From: Calliopsis andreniformis
Lineage: Eukaryota; Arthropoda; Insecta; Hymenoptera; Andrenidae
Reading direction: 5' to 3'
Assembly: GCF_051401765.1 (NCBI RefSeq)
Contig: NW_027480429.1
Coordinates: 11,288,157-11,352,156 of the forward strand
Length of the DNA: 64,000 nucleotides
Below the pieces are notes generated by a model. The model had not been told where the DNA came from. It saw only the letters and a list, made by a program, of their open reading frames with translations, and did no database searches. Of this stretch, positions 1-11,470 are shown in pieces. The position numbers were made by a program, and so were the translations under genes. Numbering within the stretch: the first letter of the stretch is position 1; each line of letters begins with the position of its first letter.

Positions 1-166
1 GTTGCTCCACCAGATCAAACAGTTAGGGCCCTAGAAGTCATCGCCCGAAGCATAAAATACAAAATAAATAGAACATTTTTTCCATTGTATTAAACGATTA
101 ATTGCTACCAGTGTAAAAGTTATGGTCATTTCTACGTTCCGGGCATCCTAGGCTTCACTCTAGGGC
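1..166 (+). repeat. First complete satellite monomer (reference phase)
   Basis: The window opens in phase with the unit, so these coordinates serve as monomer positions. Positions 1-30 hold the conserved GTTGCTCCACCAG block and AGTTAGGGCC. Positions 31-50 hold TTAGAAGTCAACGCC. Positions 51-70 are nearly pure A/T (CATAAAATAC followed by AATATAAATA or AAAATAAATA). Positions 77-81 are a T-tract, followed by CCATCGTAT and an A-tract at 91-94. Positions 95-125 are the most variable part, with endings such as GCAACCAGTGTGAAAG, GCTACCAGTGTAAAAG or GCAACCATTATGAAAC. Positions 126-150 hold the conserved TCATTTCTACGTTCCGGG and CAACCTAGG. Positions 151-166 are CTTCACTCTAGGGC. This copy is the GCTACCAG/GTAAAAG type with GGCATCCTAGG in place of GGCAACCTAGG. 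Confidence 0.9.
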
Positions 167-2734
167 GGTGCTGCACCATATCGAATAGCTACGGCCTTAG
201 AAGCCTACGCCTGAAGCATAAAATACAATAAAAATACAACGGTCTTTTCATCGTATAACAGGAATAATTGCAACAAGCGTGAAAGTAATAATCATTTCGG
301 CGTTTCGGGCATCCTAGACTTAACTCTGAGGCATTGCTCTAACAGATCGAATAGTTATGGCCTAAGACGTCAACGCCCGAAGCATAAAATACAAAATAAA
401 TAGAACGGTTTTTCCAGCGTAAAAAACGAATAATTGCAAACAGTGTGAAAGTAATTGTCATTTCTTCGTTCCGGGCAACCTAGGCTTCACTCTAGGGCGT
501 TGCTCCACCAGATCAAACAGTTAGGGCCTTAGAAGTCAACGCCCGAAGCATAAAATACAAAATAAAAAGAACAGTTTTTCCATTGTATAAAACGAATAAT
601 GGCTACCAGTGTAAATGTTATGGTCATTTCTACGTTCCGGGCAACCTAGGCTTCACCCTAGGGCGTTGTTCCACCAGATCGAATAGTTAGGGCCCAAGAA
701 GTGAACGCCAGAAGCATAAAATACAATATAAACACAACAGTTTTTCCATCGCTTAAACGAATAATTGCAACCAGTGTGAAAGTTCTGGTCATTTCTACAT
801 CCCAGCAACCTAGGCTTCACTCTAGGGCGTTCCTCCACCAGATCGAATAGTTAGGTCCTTAGAAGTCAACGCCAGAAGCATAAAATACGATATAAATACA
901 GCAGCTTATCCATCGTATAAAAGGAATAATTGCAAACAGTGTGAAAGTAATGGTCATTTATACGTTCCGGGCAACCTAGGCTTCACTCTACGGCGTTGTT
1001 CCACCAGATCGAATAGTTAGGGCCTAAGAAGTCAACACCAGAAGAATAAAATACAAAATAAATACAACAGCCTTTACACCGTATAAAACGAATAATTGCA
1101 ACCTGTGTGAAGGTTATGGTCATATCTACGTTCCGGGCAACCTAGGCTTCACCCTAGGGCGTTGTTCCACCAGATCGAACAGTTAGGGCCTTAGAAGTCA
1201 ACGCCCGAAGCATAAAATACAAAATAAAAAGAACAGTTTTTCCATCGTATAAAACGAATAATTGCAACCATTATGAAACTTATGGTCATTTCTACGTTCC
1301 GGGCAACCTAGGCTTCACCTTAGGGCGTTGTTCCACCAGATCGAATAGTTAGGGCCTAAGAAGTGAACGCCAGAAGCATAAAATGCAATAAAAATACAAC
1401 AGTTTTTCCATCGTATAACAGGATTAATTGCAACCAGTTTGATACTGAAGGTCATTTCTACGTTCCGGGCAACCTAGGCTTCACTCTAGGGCGTTGCTCC
1501 ACTAGATCGAATAGCTAGGGCCTTAGAAGTCAACGCCAGAAGCATAAAATACGATATAAATACAACAGCTTTTCCATCGTATAAAAGGAATAATTGCTAC
1601 CAGTGTAAAAGTTATGGTCATTTCTACGTTCCGGGCATCCTAGGCTTCACTCTATGGCGTTGCTCCACCAGATCAAACAGTTAGGTCCTTAGAAGTCAAC
1701 GCCCGAAGCATAAAATACAATATAAATACAACAGCTTTTCCATCGTAAAGAACGTATAATTGCAACCAGTGTGAAAGTTATGGTTATTTCTACATTCCGA
1801 GCAACCTAGGCTTCATTCTAGGGCGTTGCTCCACCAGATCGAATAGTTAGGTCCTTAGAAGTCAACGCCAGAAGCATAAAATACGATATAAATACAACAG
1901 CTTTTGCATCGTATAAAAGGAATAATTGCAAACAGTGTGAAAGTAATTGTCATTTCTACGTTCCGGGCAACCTAGGCTACACTCTAGGGCGTTGCTCTAC
2001 CAGATCAAACAGTTAGGGCCTTAGAAGTCAACGCCCGAAGCATAAAATACAAAATAAATAGAACAGTTTTTCCATCGCAGAAAACGAATAAATGCAACCA
2101 GTGTGAAAGTTATGGTCATTTCTATATTCCGAGCAACCTAGGCTTCACTGTAGGGCGTTGCTCTACCAGATCGAATAGTTAGGGCCTAAGAAGTGAACGC
2201 CAGAAGCATAAAATACAATATAAATACAACAGTTTTTCCATCGTATAAAACGAATAATTGCAACCTGTGTGAAGGTTATGGTCATATCTACGTTCCGGGC
2301 AACCTAGGCTTCACTGTAGGGCGTTGCTCCACCAGATCGAAGTGTTAGGGCCTAAGAAGTCAACGCCCGAAGCATAAAATACAATAGAAATACAACAGTT
2401 TTTCCATCGTATAAAACGAATAATTGCGACCATTATGAAACTTATGGTGATTTCTATGTTCCGGGCAACCTAGGCTTCACCCTAGGGCGTTGTTCCGCCA
2501 GATCGAATAGTTAGGGCCTAAGAAGTGAACGCCAGAAGCATATAACGCAATGAAAATACAACAGCCTTTCCATCCTATAACAGGAATAATTGCAACCCGT
2601 GTGAAAGTGATGGTCATTTCTACGTTCCAGGCAACCTAGGCGTCCCTCTAGGGCGTTGCTCCACCAGATCGAATTGTTAGGGCCAAAGAAGTCAACGCCC
2701 GAATCATAAAATACAAAATAAATAGAACAGTTTT

Positions 2735-3730
2735 TCCATCGTATAAAAGGAATAATTGCAAACAGTGTGAAAGTAATGGTCATTTCTACGTTCCGAGCAA
2801 CCTAGGCTTCACTCTAGGGCGTTGCTCCACCAGATGAAACAGTTAGGGCCTTAGAAGTCAACGCCCGAAGCATAAAATACAAAATAAATAGAACAGTTTT
2901 TCCATTGTATAAAACGAATAATTGCTACCAGTGTAAAAGTTATGGTCACTTCTGCTTTCCGGGCAACCTAGGGTTCACCCTAGGGCGTTGTCCTACCAGA
3001 TGGAATAGTTAGGGTCTAAGAAGTCAACGCCAGAACCATAAAATACGATATAAATACAACAGTTTTTCCATCGTATAAAACGAATAATTGCTACCAGTGT
3101 GAAAGTTATGGTCATTTCTACTTTCCGGGCAACCTAGGTCTCACCCTAGGGCGTTGTTCCACCAGATGGAATAGCTAGGGCCTAAGAAGTCAACGCCAGA
3201 AGCATAAAATACGATATAAATACAACAGCTTTTCCATCGTATAAAAGGAATAATTGCAAACAGTGTGAAAGTAATGGTCATTTCTACGTTCCGAGCAACC
3301 TAGGCTTCACTCTAGGGCGTTGCTCCACCAGATGAAACAGTTAGGGCCTTAGAAGTCAACGCCCGAAGCATAAAATACAAAATAAATAGAACTGTTTTTC
3401 CATTGTATAAAACGAATAATTGCTACCAGTGTAAAAGTTATGGTCACTTCTGCTTTCCGGGCAACCTAGGGTTCACCCTAGGGCGTTGTCCTACCAGATG
3501 GAATAGTTAGGGTCTAAGAAGTCAACGCCAGAACCATAAAATACGATATAAATACAACAGTTTTTCCATCGTATAAAACGAATAATTGCTACCAGTGTGA
3601 AAGTTATGGTCATTTCTACTTTCCGGGCAACCTAGGTCTCACCCTAGGGCGTTGTTCCACCAGATGGAATAGTTAGGGCCTAAGAAGTCAACGCCAGAAG
3701 CATAAAATACGATATAAATACAACAGCTTT
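2735..3730. repeat. 3-monomer (498 bp) tandem duplication
   Basis: The marker GATGAAACAGTTAGG occurs at 2833 and again at 3331, exactly 498 bp apart. The two copies match through the rare GTCACTTCTGCTTTCCGGG and CCTAGGGTTCACC monomer. The corresponding segments at 13.9 kb, 22.9 kb and 31.2 kb have this block once only, so the doubling is specific to this place. I saw few internal differences (for example GAACAG against GAACTG, and AGCTAGGG against AGTTAGGG), so the event is recent relative to monomer divergence. Confidence 0.85.
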
Positions 3731-4977
3731 TCCATCGTATGAAACGAATAATTGCAACCAGTGTGAAAGTTATGGTCATTTCTACGTTCCGGGCAACCTA
3801 GGCTTCCCCCTAGGGCGTTGCTCCAACAGATTGCATAGTTAGGGCCTTAGAAGTCAATGCCCGAAGCACAAAATGCAATAAAAATACAACAGTTTTTCCA
3901 TCGTATAACAGGATTAATTGCAACCAGTTTGAAAGTGATAGTCATTTCTACGTTCCGGGCAACCTGGGCTTCACACTAGGGCGTTGCTCCACTAGATCGA
4001 ATAGCTAGGGCCTTAGAAGTCAACGCCAGAAGCATAAAATACGATATAAATACAACAGCTTTTCCATCCTATAACAGGAATAATTGCAACCCGTGTGAGA
4101 GTGATGGTCATTTCTACGTTCCGTGCAACCTAGGCTTCACCCTAGGACGTTGTTCCACCAGATCGAATAGTTAGGGACTAACAAGTGAACGCCAGAAGCA
4201 TAAAGTACAATATAAATACAACAGTTTTTCCATCGTATAAATCGAATAATTGCAACCAGTGTGAAAGTAATGGTCATTTCTACGTTCCGGGCAGCCTAGG
4301 CTTCACTCTAAGGCGTTGCTCCACTAGATCGAATAGCTAGGGCCTTAGAAGTCAACGCCAGAAGCATAAAATACGATATAGATACAACAGCCTTTCCATC
4401 GTATAAATGGAATAATTGCAAACAGTGTGAAAGTAATGGTCATTTCTACGTTCCGGGCAACCTAGGCTTCACTCTAGGGCGTTGCTCCACCAGATCAAAC
4501 AGTTAGGGCCTTAGAAGTCAACGCCCGAAGCATAAAATACAAAACAAATAGAACAGTTTTTCCATGGTATAAAACGAATAATTGCTACCAGTGTAAAAGT
4601 TATGGTCATTTCTACGTTCCGTGCAACCTAGGCTTCACTCTAGTGCGTTGTTCCACCAGATCGAATAGTTAGGGCCTAGGAAGTGAACGCCAGAAGCATA
4701 AAATACAATATAAATACAACAGTTTTTCCATCGTATAAAACGAATAATTGCAACCAGTGTGAAAGGTATGGTCATTTCTACATTCCGAGCAACCTAGGCT
4801 TCACTCCAGGGTGTTGCTCCACGAGATCGAATTGTTAGGGCCAAAGAAGTCAACGCCCGAAGCATAAAATACAAAATAAATAGAACAGTTTTTCCATCGT
4901 ATAAAAGGAATAATTGCAAACAGTGTTAAAGTAATGGTCATTTCTACGTTCCGGCAACCTAGGCTTCACTCTAGGTC

Positions 4978-7190
4978 GTTGCTCCACCAGATCAAACAGT
5001 TAGGGCCTTAGAAGTCATCGCCCGAAGCATAAAATACAAAATAAATAGAACATTTTTTCCATTGTATTAAACGATTAATTGCTACCAGTGTAAAAGTTAT
5101 GGTCATTTCTACGTTCCGGGCATCCTAGGCTTCACTCTAGGGCGGTGCTGCACCATATCGAATAGCTACGGCCTTAGAAGCCTACGCCTGAAGCATAAAA
5201 TACAATAAAAATACAACGGTCTTTTCATCGTATAACAGGAATAATTGCAACAAGCGTGAAAGTAATAATCATTTCGGCGTTTCGGGCATCCTAGACTTAA
5301 CTCTGAGGCATTGCTCTAACAGATCGAATAGTTATGGCCTAAGACGTCAACGCCCGAAGCATAAAATACAAAATAAATAGAACGGTTTTTCCAGCGTAAA
5401 AAACGAATAATTGCAAACAGTGTGAAAGTAATTGTCATTTCTTCGTTCCGGGCAACCTAGGCTTCACTCTAGGGCGTTGCTCCACCAGATCAAACAGTTA
5501 GGGCCTTAGAAGTCAACGCCCGAAGCATAAAATACAAAATAAAAAGAACAGTTTTTCCATTGTATAAAACGAATAATTGCTACCAGTGTAAATGTTATGG
5601 TCATTTCTACGTTCCGGGCAACCTAGGCTTCACCCTAGGGCGTTGTTCCACCAGATCGAATAGTTAGGGCCCAAGAAGTGAACGCCAGAAGCATAAAATA
5701 CAATATGAACACAACAGTTTTTCCATCGTTTAAACGAATAATTGCAACCAGTGTGAAAGTTCTGGTCATTTCTACATCCCAGCAACCTAGGCTTCACTCT
5801 AGGGCGTTCCTCCACCAGATCGAATAGTTAGGTCCTTAGAAGTCAACGCCAGAAGCATAAAATACGATATAAATACAGCAGCTTATCCATCGTATAAAAG
5901 GAATAATTGCAAACAGTGTGAAAGTAATGGTCATTTATACGTTCCGGGCAACCTAGGCTTCACTCTACGGCGTTGTTCCACCAGATCGAATAGTTAGGGC
6001 CTAAGAAGTCAACACCAGAAGAATAAAATACAAAATAAATACAACAGCCTTTACACCGTATAAAACGAATAATTGCAACCTGTGTGAAGGTTATGGTCAT
6101 ATCTACGTTCCGGGCAACCTAGGCTTCACCCTAGGGCGTTGTTCCACCAGATCGAACAGTTAGGGCCTTAGAAGTCAACGCCCGAAGCATAAAATACAAA
6201 ATAAAAAGAACAGTTTTTCCATCGTATAAAACGAGTAATTGCAACCATTATGAAACTTATGGTCATTTCTACGTTCCGGGCAACCTAGGCTTCACCTTAG
6301 GGCGTTGTTCCACCAGATCGAATAGTTAGGGCCTAAGAAGTGAACGCCAGAAGCATAAAATGCAATAAAAATACAACAGTTTTTCCATCGTATAACAGGA
6401 TTAATTGCAACCAGTTTGATACTGAAGGTCATTTCTACGTTCCGGGCAACCTAGGCTTCACTCTAGGGCGTTGCTCCACTAGATCGAATAGCTAGGGCCT
6501 TAGAAGTCAACGCCAGAAGCATAAAATACAATATAAATACAACAGTTTTTCCATCGTATAAAACGAATAATTGCAACCAGTGTGAAAGTAATGATCATTT
6601 CTACATTCCGAGCAACCTAGGCTTCACTCTAGGGCGTTCCTCCAACAGATTGAATAGTTAGGGTCTTAGAAGTCATCGCCAGAAGCATAAAATACGATAT
6701 AAATACAGCAGCTTATCCATCGTATAAAAGGAATAATTGCAAACAGTGTGAAAGTAATGGTCATTTATACGTTCCGGGCAACCTAGGCTTCACTCTACGG
6801 CGTTGTTCCACCAGATCGAATAGTTAGGGCCTAAGAAGTGAACGCCAGAAGCATAAAATGCAATAAAAATACAACAGTTTTTCCATCGTATAACAGGATT
6901 AATTGCAACCAGTTTGATACTGAAGGTCATTTCTACGTTCCGGGCAACCTAGGCTTCACTCTAGGGCGTTGCTCCACTAGATCGAATAGCTAGGGCCTTA
7001 GAAGTCAACGCCAGAAGCATAAAATACGATATAAATACAACAGCTTTTCCATCGTATAAAAGGAATAATTGCTACCAGTGTAAAAGTTATGGTCATTTCT
7101 ACGTTCCGGGCATCCTAGGCTTCACTCTAGGGCGTTGCTCCACCAGATCAAACAGTTAGGTCCTTAGAAGTCAACGCCCGAAGCATAAAA
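4978..7190. repeat. 30-monomer higher-order unit, copy 2 (partial)
   Basis: This copy matches 1-1550 at an offset of 4977 bp as far as about 6518. It then carries about 498 bp (three monomers, roughly 6519-7016) absent from copy 1, and matches 1545-1715 again at an offset of about 5475 bp. The inserted block includes a second copy of the GATATAAATACAGCAG monomer and of the TTTGATACTGAAGG monomer. Near 7190 the match ends and the array switches to a 5-monomer block related to the 12-monomer unit. The copy is therefore truncated by a change of repeat type, not by foreign DNA. Confidence 0.8.
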
Positions 7191-7930
7191 TACAAAATAA
7201 ATAGAACAGTTTTTCCATTGTACAAAACGAATAATTGCTACCAGTGTAAAAGTTATGGTCATTTCTACGTTCCGGGCAACCTAGGCTTCACCCTAGGGCG
7301 TTGTTCCACCAGATCGAATAGTTAGGGCCCAAGAAGTGAACGCCAGAAGCATAAAATACAATATAAATACAACAGTTTTTCCGTCGTATAAAACGAATAA
7401 TTGCAACCAGTGTGAAAGTTCTGGCCATTTCTACATTCCCAGCAACCTAGCTTCACTCTAGGGCGTTGCTCCACCAGATCGAATAGTTAGGTCCTTAGAA
7501 GTCAACGCCAGAAGCATAAAATACAATATAAATACAACAGTTTTTCCATCGTATAAAACGAATAATTGCAACCAGTGTGAAAGTAATGATCATTTCTACA
7601 TTCCGAGCAACCTAGGCTTCACTCTAGGGCGTTCCTCCAACAGATTGAATAGTTAGGGTCTTAGAAGTCAACGCCCGAAGCATAAAATGCAATAAAAATA
7701 CAACAGTTTTTCCATCGTATAACAGGATTAATTGCAACCAGTTTGAAAGTGATGGTCATTTCTACGTTCCGGGCAGCCTAGGCTTCACTCTAGGGCGTTG
7801 CTAGACTAGATCGAATAGTTATGGCCTAAGAAGTCAACGCCCGAAGCATAAAATACAAAATAAATAGAACGGTTTTTCCATCGTAAAAAACGAATAAATG
7901 CAAACAGTGTGAAAGTAATTGTCATTTCTT
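7190..7930. repeat. Isolated 5-monomer block plus junction monomer
   Basis: The monomers here appear in a fixed order seen again later in the window. The types are: TTGTACAAAACG; the CCTAGCTTCAC deletion variant (near 7448); AGTAATGATCATT; and TTTGAAAGTGATGG, followed by a junction monomer with GCTAGACTAGATCG (about 7800). The same order occurs at about 11.5-12.1 kb, in the 16-monomer units, and in every copy of the 12-monomer unit from 35 to 44 kb. It joins the 30-monomer region on the left to the 7-monomer array on the right. No gene or unique sequence is present. Confidence 0.75.
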
Positions 7931-10900
7931 CGTTCCGGGCAACCTAGGCTTCACTCTAGGGCGTTGCTCCACCAGATCAAACAGTTAGGGCGTTAGAAGT
8001 CAACGCCCGAAGCATAAAATACAAAATAAAAAGAACAGTTTTTCCATTGTATAAAACGAATAATTGCTACCAGTGTAAATGTTATGGTCATTTCTACGTT
8101 CCGGGCAACCTAGGCTTCACCCTAGGGCGTTGTTCCACCAGATCGAATAGTTAGGGCCCAAGAAGTGGACGCCAGAAGCATAAAATACAATATAAACACA
8201 ACAGTTTTTCCATCGTATAAAACGAATAATTGCAACCAGTGTGAAAGTTCTGGTCATTTCTACATTCCCATCAACCTAGGCTTCACTCTAGGGCGTTGCT
8301 CCACCAGATCGAATAGTTAGGTCCTTAGAAGTCATCGCCAGAAGCATAAAATACGATATAAATACAGCAGCTTATCCATCGTATAAAAGGAATAATTGCA
8401 AACAGTGTGAAAGTAATGGTCATTTATACGTTCCGGGCAACCTAGGCTTCACTCTACGGCGTTGTTCCACCAGATCGAATAGTTAGGGCCTAAGAAGTCA
8501 ACACCAGAAGAATAAAATACAAAATAAATACAACAGCCTTTACACCGTATAAAACGAATAATTGCAACCTGTTTGAAGGTTATGGTCATATCTACGTTCC
8601 GGGCAACCTAGGCTTCACCCTAGGGCGTTGTTCCACCAGATCGAACAGTTAGGGCCTTAGAAGTCAACGCCCGAAGCATAAAATACAAAATAAATAGAAC
8701 AGTTTTTCCATCGTATAAAACGAATAATTGCAACCATTATGAAACTTATGGTCATTTCTACGTTCCGGGCAACCTAGGCTTCACCTTAGGGCGTTGTTCC
8801 ACCAGATCGAATAGTTTGGGCCTAAGAAGTGAACGCCAGAAGCATAAAATGCAATAAAAATACAACAGTTTTTCCATCGTATAACAGGATTAATTGCAAC
8901 CAGTTTGATACTGAAGGTCATTGCTACGTTCCGGGCAACCTAGGCTTCACTCTAGGGCGTTGCTCCACTAGATCGAATAGCTAGGGCCTTAGAAGTCAAC
9001 GCCAGAAGCATAAAATACGATATAAATACAACAGCTTTTCCATCGTATAAAAGGAATAATTGCTACCAGTGTAAAAGTTATGGTCATTTCTACGTTCCGG
9101 GCAACCTAGGCTTCACTCTAGGGCGTTGCTCCACCAGATCAAACAGTTAGGGCCTTAGAAGTCAACGCCCGAAGCATAAAATACAAAATAAAAAGAACAG
9201 TTTTTCCATTGTATAAAACGAATAATTGCTACCAGTGTAAATGTTATGGTCATTTCTACGTTCCGGGCAACCTAGGCTTCACCCTAGGGCGTTGTTCCAC
9301 CAGATCGAATAGTTAGGGCCCAAGAAGTGAACGCCAGAAGCATAAAATACAATATAAACACAACAGTTTTTCCATCGTATAAAACGAATAATTGCAACCA
9401 GTGTGAAAGTTCTGGTCATTTCTACATTCCCAGCAACCTAGGCTTCACTCTAGGGCGTTGCTCCACCAGATCGAATAGTTAGGTCCTTAGAAGTCAACGC
9501 CAGAAGCATAAAATACGATATAAATACAGCAGCTTATCCATCGTATAAAAGGAATAATTGCAAACAGTGTGAAAGTAATGGTCATTTATACGTTCCGGGC
9601 AACCTAGGCTTCACTCTACGGCGTTGTTCCACCAGATCGAATAGTTAGGGCCTAAGAAGTCAACACCAGAAGAATAAAATACAAAATAAATACAACAGCC
9701 TTTACACCGTATAAAACGAATAATTGCAACCTGTGTGAAGGTTATGGTCATATCTACGTTCCGGGCAACCTAGGCTTCACCCTAGGGCGTTGTTCCACCA
9801 GATCGAACAGTTAGGGCCTTAGAAGTCAACGCCCGAAGCATAAAATACAGAATAAATAGAACAGTTTTTCCATCGTATAAAACGAATAATTGCAACCATT
9901 ATGAAACTTATGGTCATTTCTACGTTCCGGGCAACCTAGGCTTCACCTTAGGGCGTTGTTCCACCAGATCGAATAGTTTGGGCCTAAGAAGTGAACGCCA
10001 GAAGCATAAAATGCAATAAAAATACAACAGTTTTTCCATCGTATAACAGGATTAATTGCAACCAGTTTGATACTGAAGGTCATTGCTACGTTCCGGGCAA
10101 CCTAGGCTTCACTCTAGGGCGTTGCTCCACTAGATCGAATAGCTAGGGCCTTAGAAGTCAACGCCAGAAGCATAAAATACGATATAAATACAACAGCTTT
10201 TCCATCGTATAAAAGGAATAATTGCTACCAGTGTAAAAGTTATGGTCATTTCTACGTTCCGGGCAACCTAGGCTTCACTCTAGGGCGTTGCTCCACCAGA
10301 TCAAACAGTTAGGGCCTTAGAAGTCAACGCCCGAAGCATAAAATACAAAATAAAAAGAACAGTTTTTCCATTGTATAAAACGAATAATTGCTACCAGTGT
10401 AAATGTTATGGTCATTTCTACGTTCCGGGCAACCTAGGCTTCACCCTAGGGCGTTGTTCCACCAGATCGAATAGTTAGGGCCCAAGAAGTGAACGCCAGA
10501 AGCATAAAATACAATATAAACACAACAGTTTTTCCATCGTATAAAACGAATAATTGCAACCAGTGTGAAAGTTCTGGTCATTTCTACATTCCCAGCAACC
10601 TAGGCTTCACTCTAGGGCGTTGCTCCACCAGATCGAATAGTTAGGTCCTTAGAAGTCAACGCCAGAAGCATAAAATACGATATAAATACAGCAGCTTATC
10701 CATCGTATAAAAGGAATAATTGCAAACAGTGTGAAAGTAATGGTCATTTATACGTTCCGGGCAACCTAGGCTTCACTCTACGGCGTTGTTCCACCAGATC
10801 GAATAGTTAGGGCCTAAGAAGTCAACACCAGAAGAATAAAATACAAAATAAATACAACAGCCTTTACACCGTATAAAACGAATAATTGCAACCTGTGTGA

Positions 10901-11470
10901 AGTTTATGGTCATATCTACGTTCCGGGCAACCTAGGCTTCACCCTAGGGCGTTGTTCCACCAGATCGAACAGTTAGGGCCTTAGAAGTCAACGCCCGAAG
11001 CATAAAATACAAAATAAAAAGAACAGTTTTTCCATCGTATAAAACGAATAATTGCAACCATTATGAAACTTATGGTCATTTCTACGTTCCGGGCAACCTA
11101 GGCTTCACCTTAGGGCGTTGTTCCACCAGATCGAATAGTTAGGGCCTAAGAAGTGAACGCCAGAAGCATAAAATGCAATAAAAATACAACAGTTTTTCCA
11201 TCGTATAACAGGATTAATTGCAACCAGTTTGATACTGAAGGTCATTTCTACGTTCCGGGCAACCTAGGCTTCACTCTAGGGCGTTGCTCCACTAGATCGA
11301 ATAGCTAGGGCCTTAGAAGTCAACGCCAGAAGCATAAAATACGATATAAATACAACAGCTTTTCCATCGTATAAAAGGAATAATTGCTACCAGTGTAAAA
11401 GTTATGGTCATTTCTACGTTCCGGGCAACCTAGGCTTCACTCTAGGGCGTTGCTCCACCAGATCAAACAG
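7930..11470. repeat. 7-monomer higher-order repeat (1162 bp), about 3 copies
   Basis: The marker GTCAACACCAGAAGAATAAA has its CAACACC at 8499, 9661 and 10823, exactly 1162 bp (7 x 166) apart. The monomers between them follow the same order each time. These include the AAAAAGAACAG type, the AACACAACAG type, GCAGCTTATCC, CCTTTACACCG, ATTATGAAACTTATGG and TTTGATACTGAAGG. The copies are nearly identical by eye. On the right, the sequence after the third copy switches from GTTAGGGCC to GTTAGGTCC and runs into the 5-monomer block, reproducing the order of the 12-monomer unit of 34-44 kb. Confidence 0.88.

Larger units (their letters stand above)
1..4977. repeat. 30-monomer higher-order unit, copy 1 (4977 bp)
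   Basis: The sequence at base 1 (GTTGCTCCACCAGATCAAAC, then GTCATCGCCCGAAGC and a six-T tract) restarts at 4978. The homology runs about 1.55 kb before an insertion in the second copy. Only a handful of substitutions separate the copies by eye, for example near 30, 602, 727 and 752 of copy 1. The unit includes rare marker monomers, such as the one with CTACGCCTGAAGC and GCGTTTCGGGCATCCTAGAC (about 167-350). It also contains a 3-monomer tandem duplication at 2735-3730. Positions 1715-4065 share monomer order with 12.83-14.69 kb inside the 54-monomer super-unit. The right end carries a 2-base loss (TTCCGGCAACC near 4950), which explains part of the 3-base deficit from 30 x 166. Confidence 0.85.

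Noticed and set aside
22..28. TTAGGG hexamer in each monomer (within AGTTAGGGCC), suggesting telomeric repeat
   Set aside because: It occurs once per 166 bp, not in tandem, and is often mutated (TTAGGTCC, CTAGGG, TTACGG). It is more likely chance than telomere-derived.
63..131. Core promoter made of TATAAATA and a TCATTT initiator-like motif in each monomer
   Set aside because: The two motifs are about 65 bp apart, about twice the usual spacing, and both are common by chance in A/T-rich DNA.
125..145. CENP-B box-like motif around TTCGTTCCGGG and its reverse complement
   Set aside because: The required spacing (TTCG, four bases, A, two bases, CGGG) is not met on either strand; most monomers read TACGTTCCGGG.
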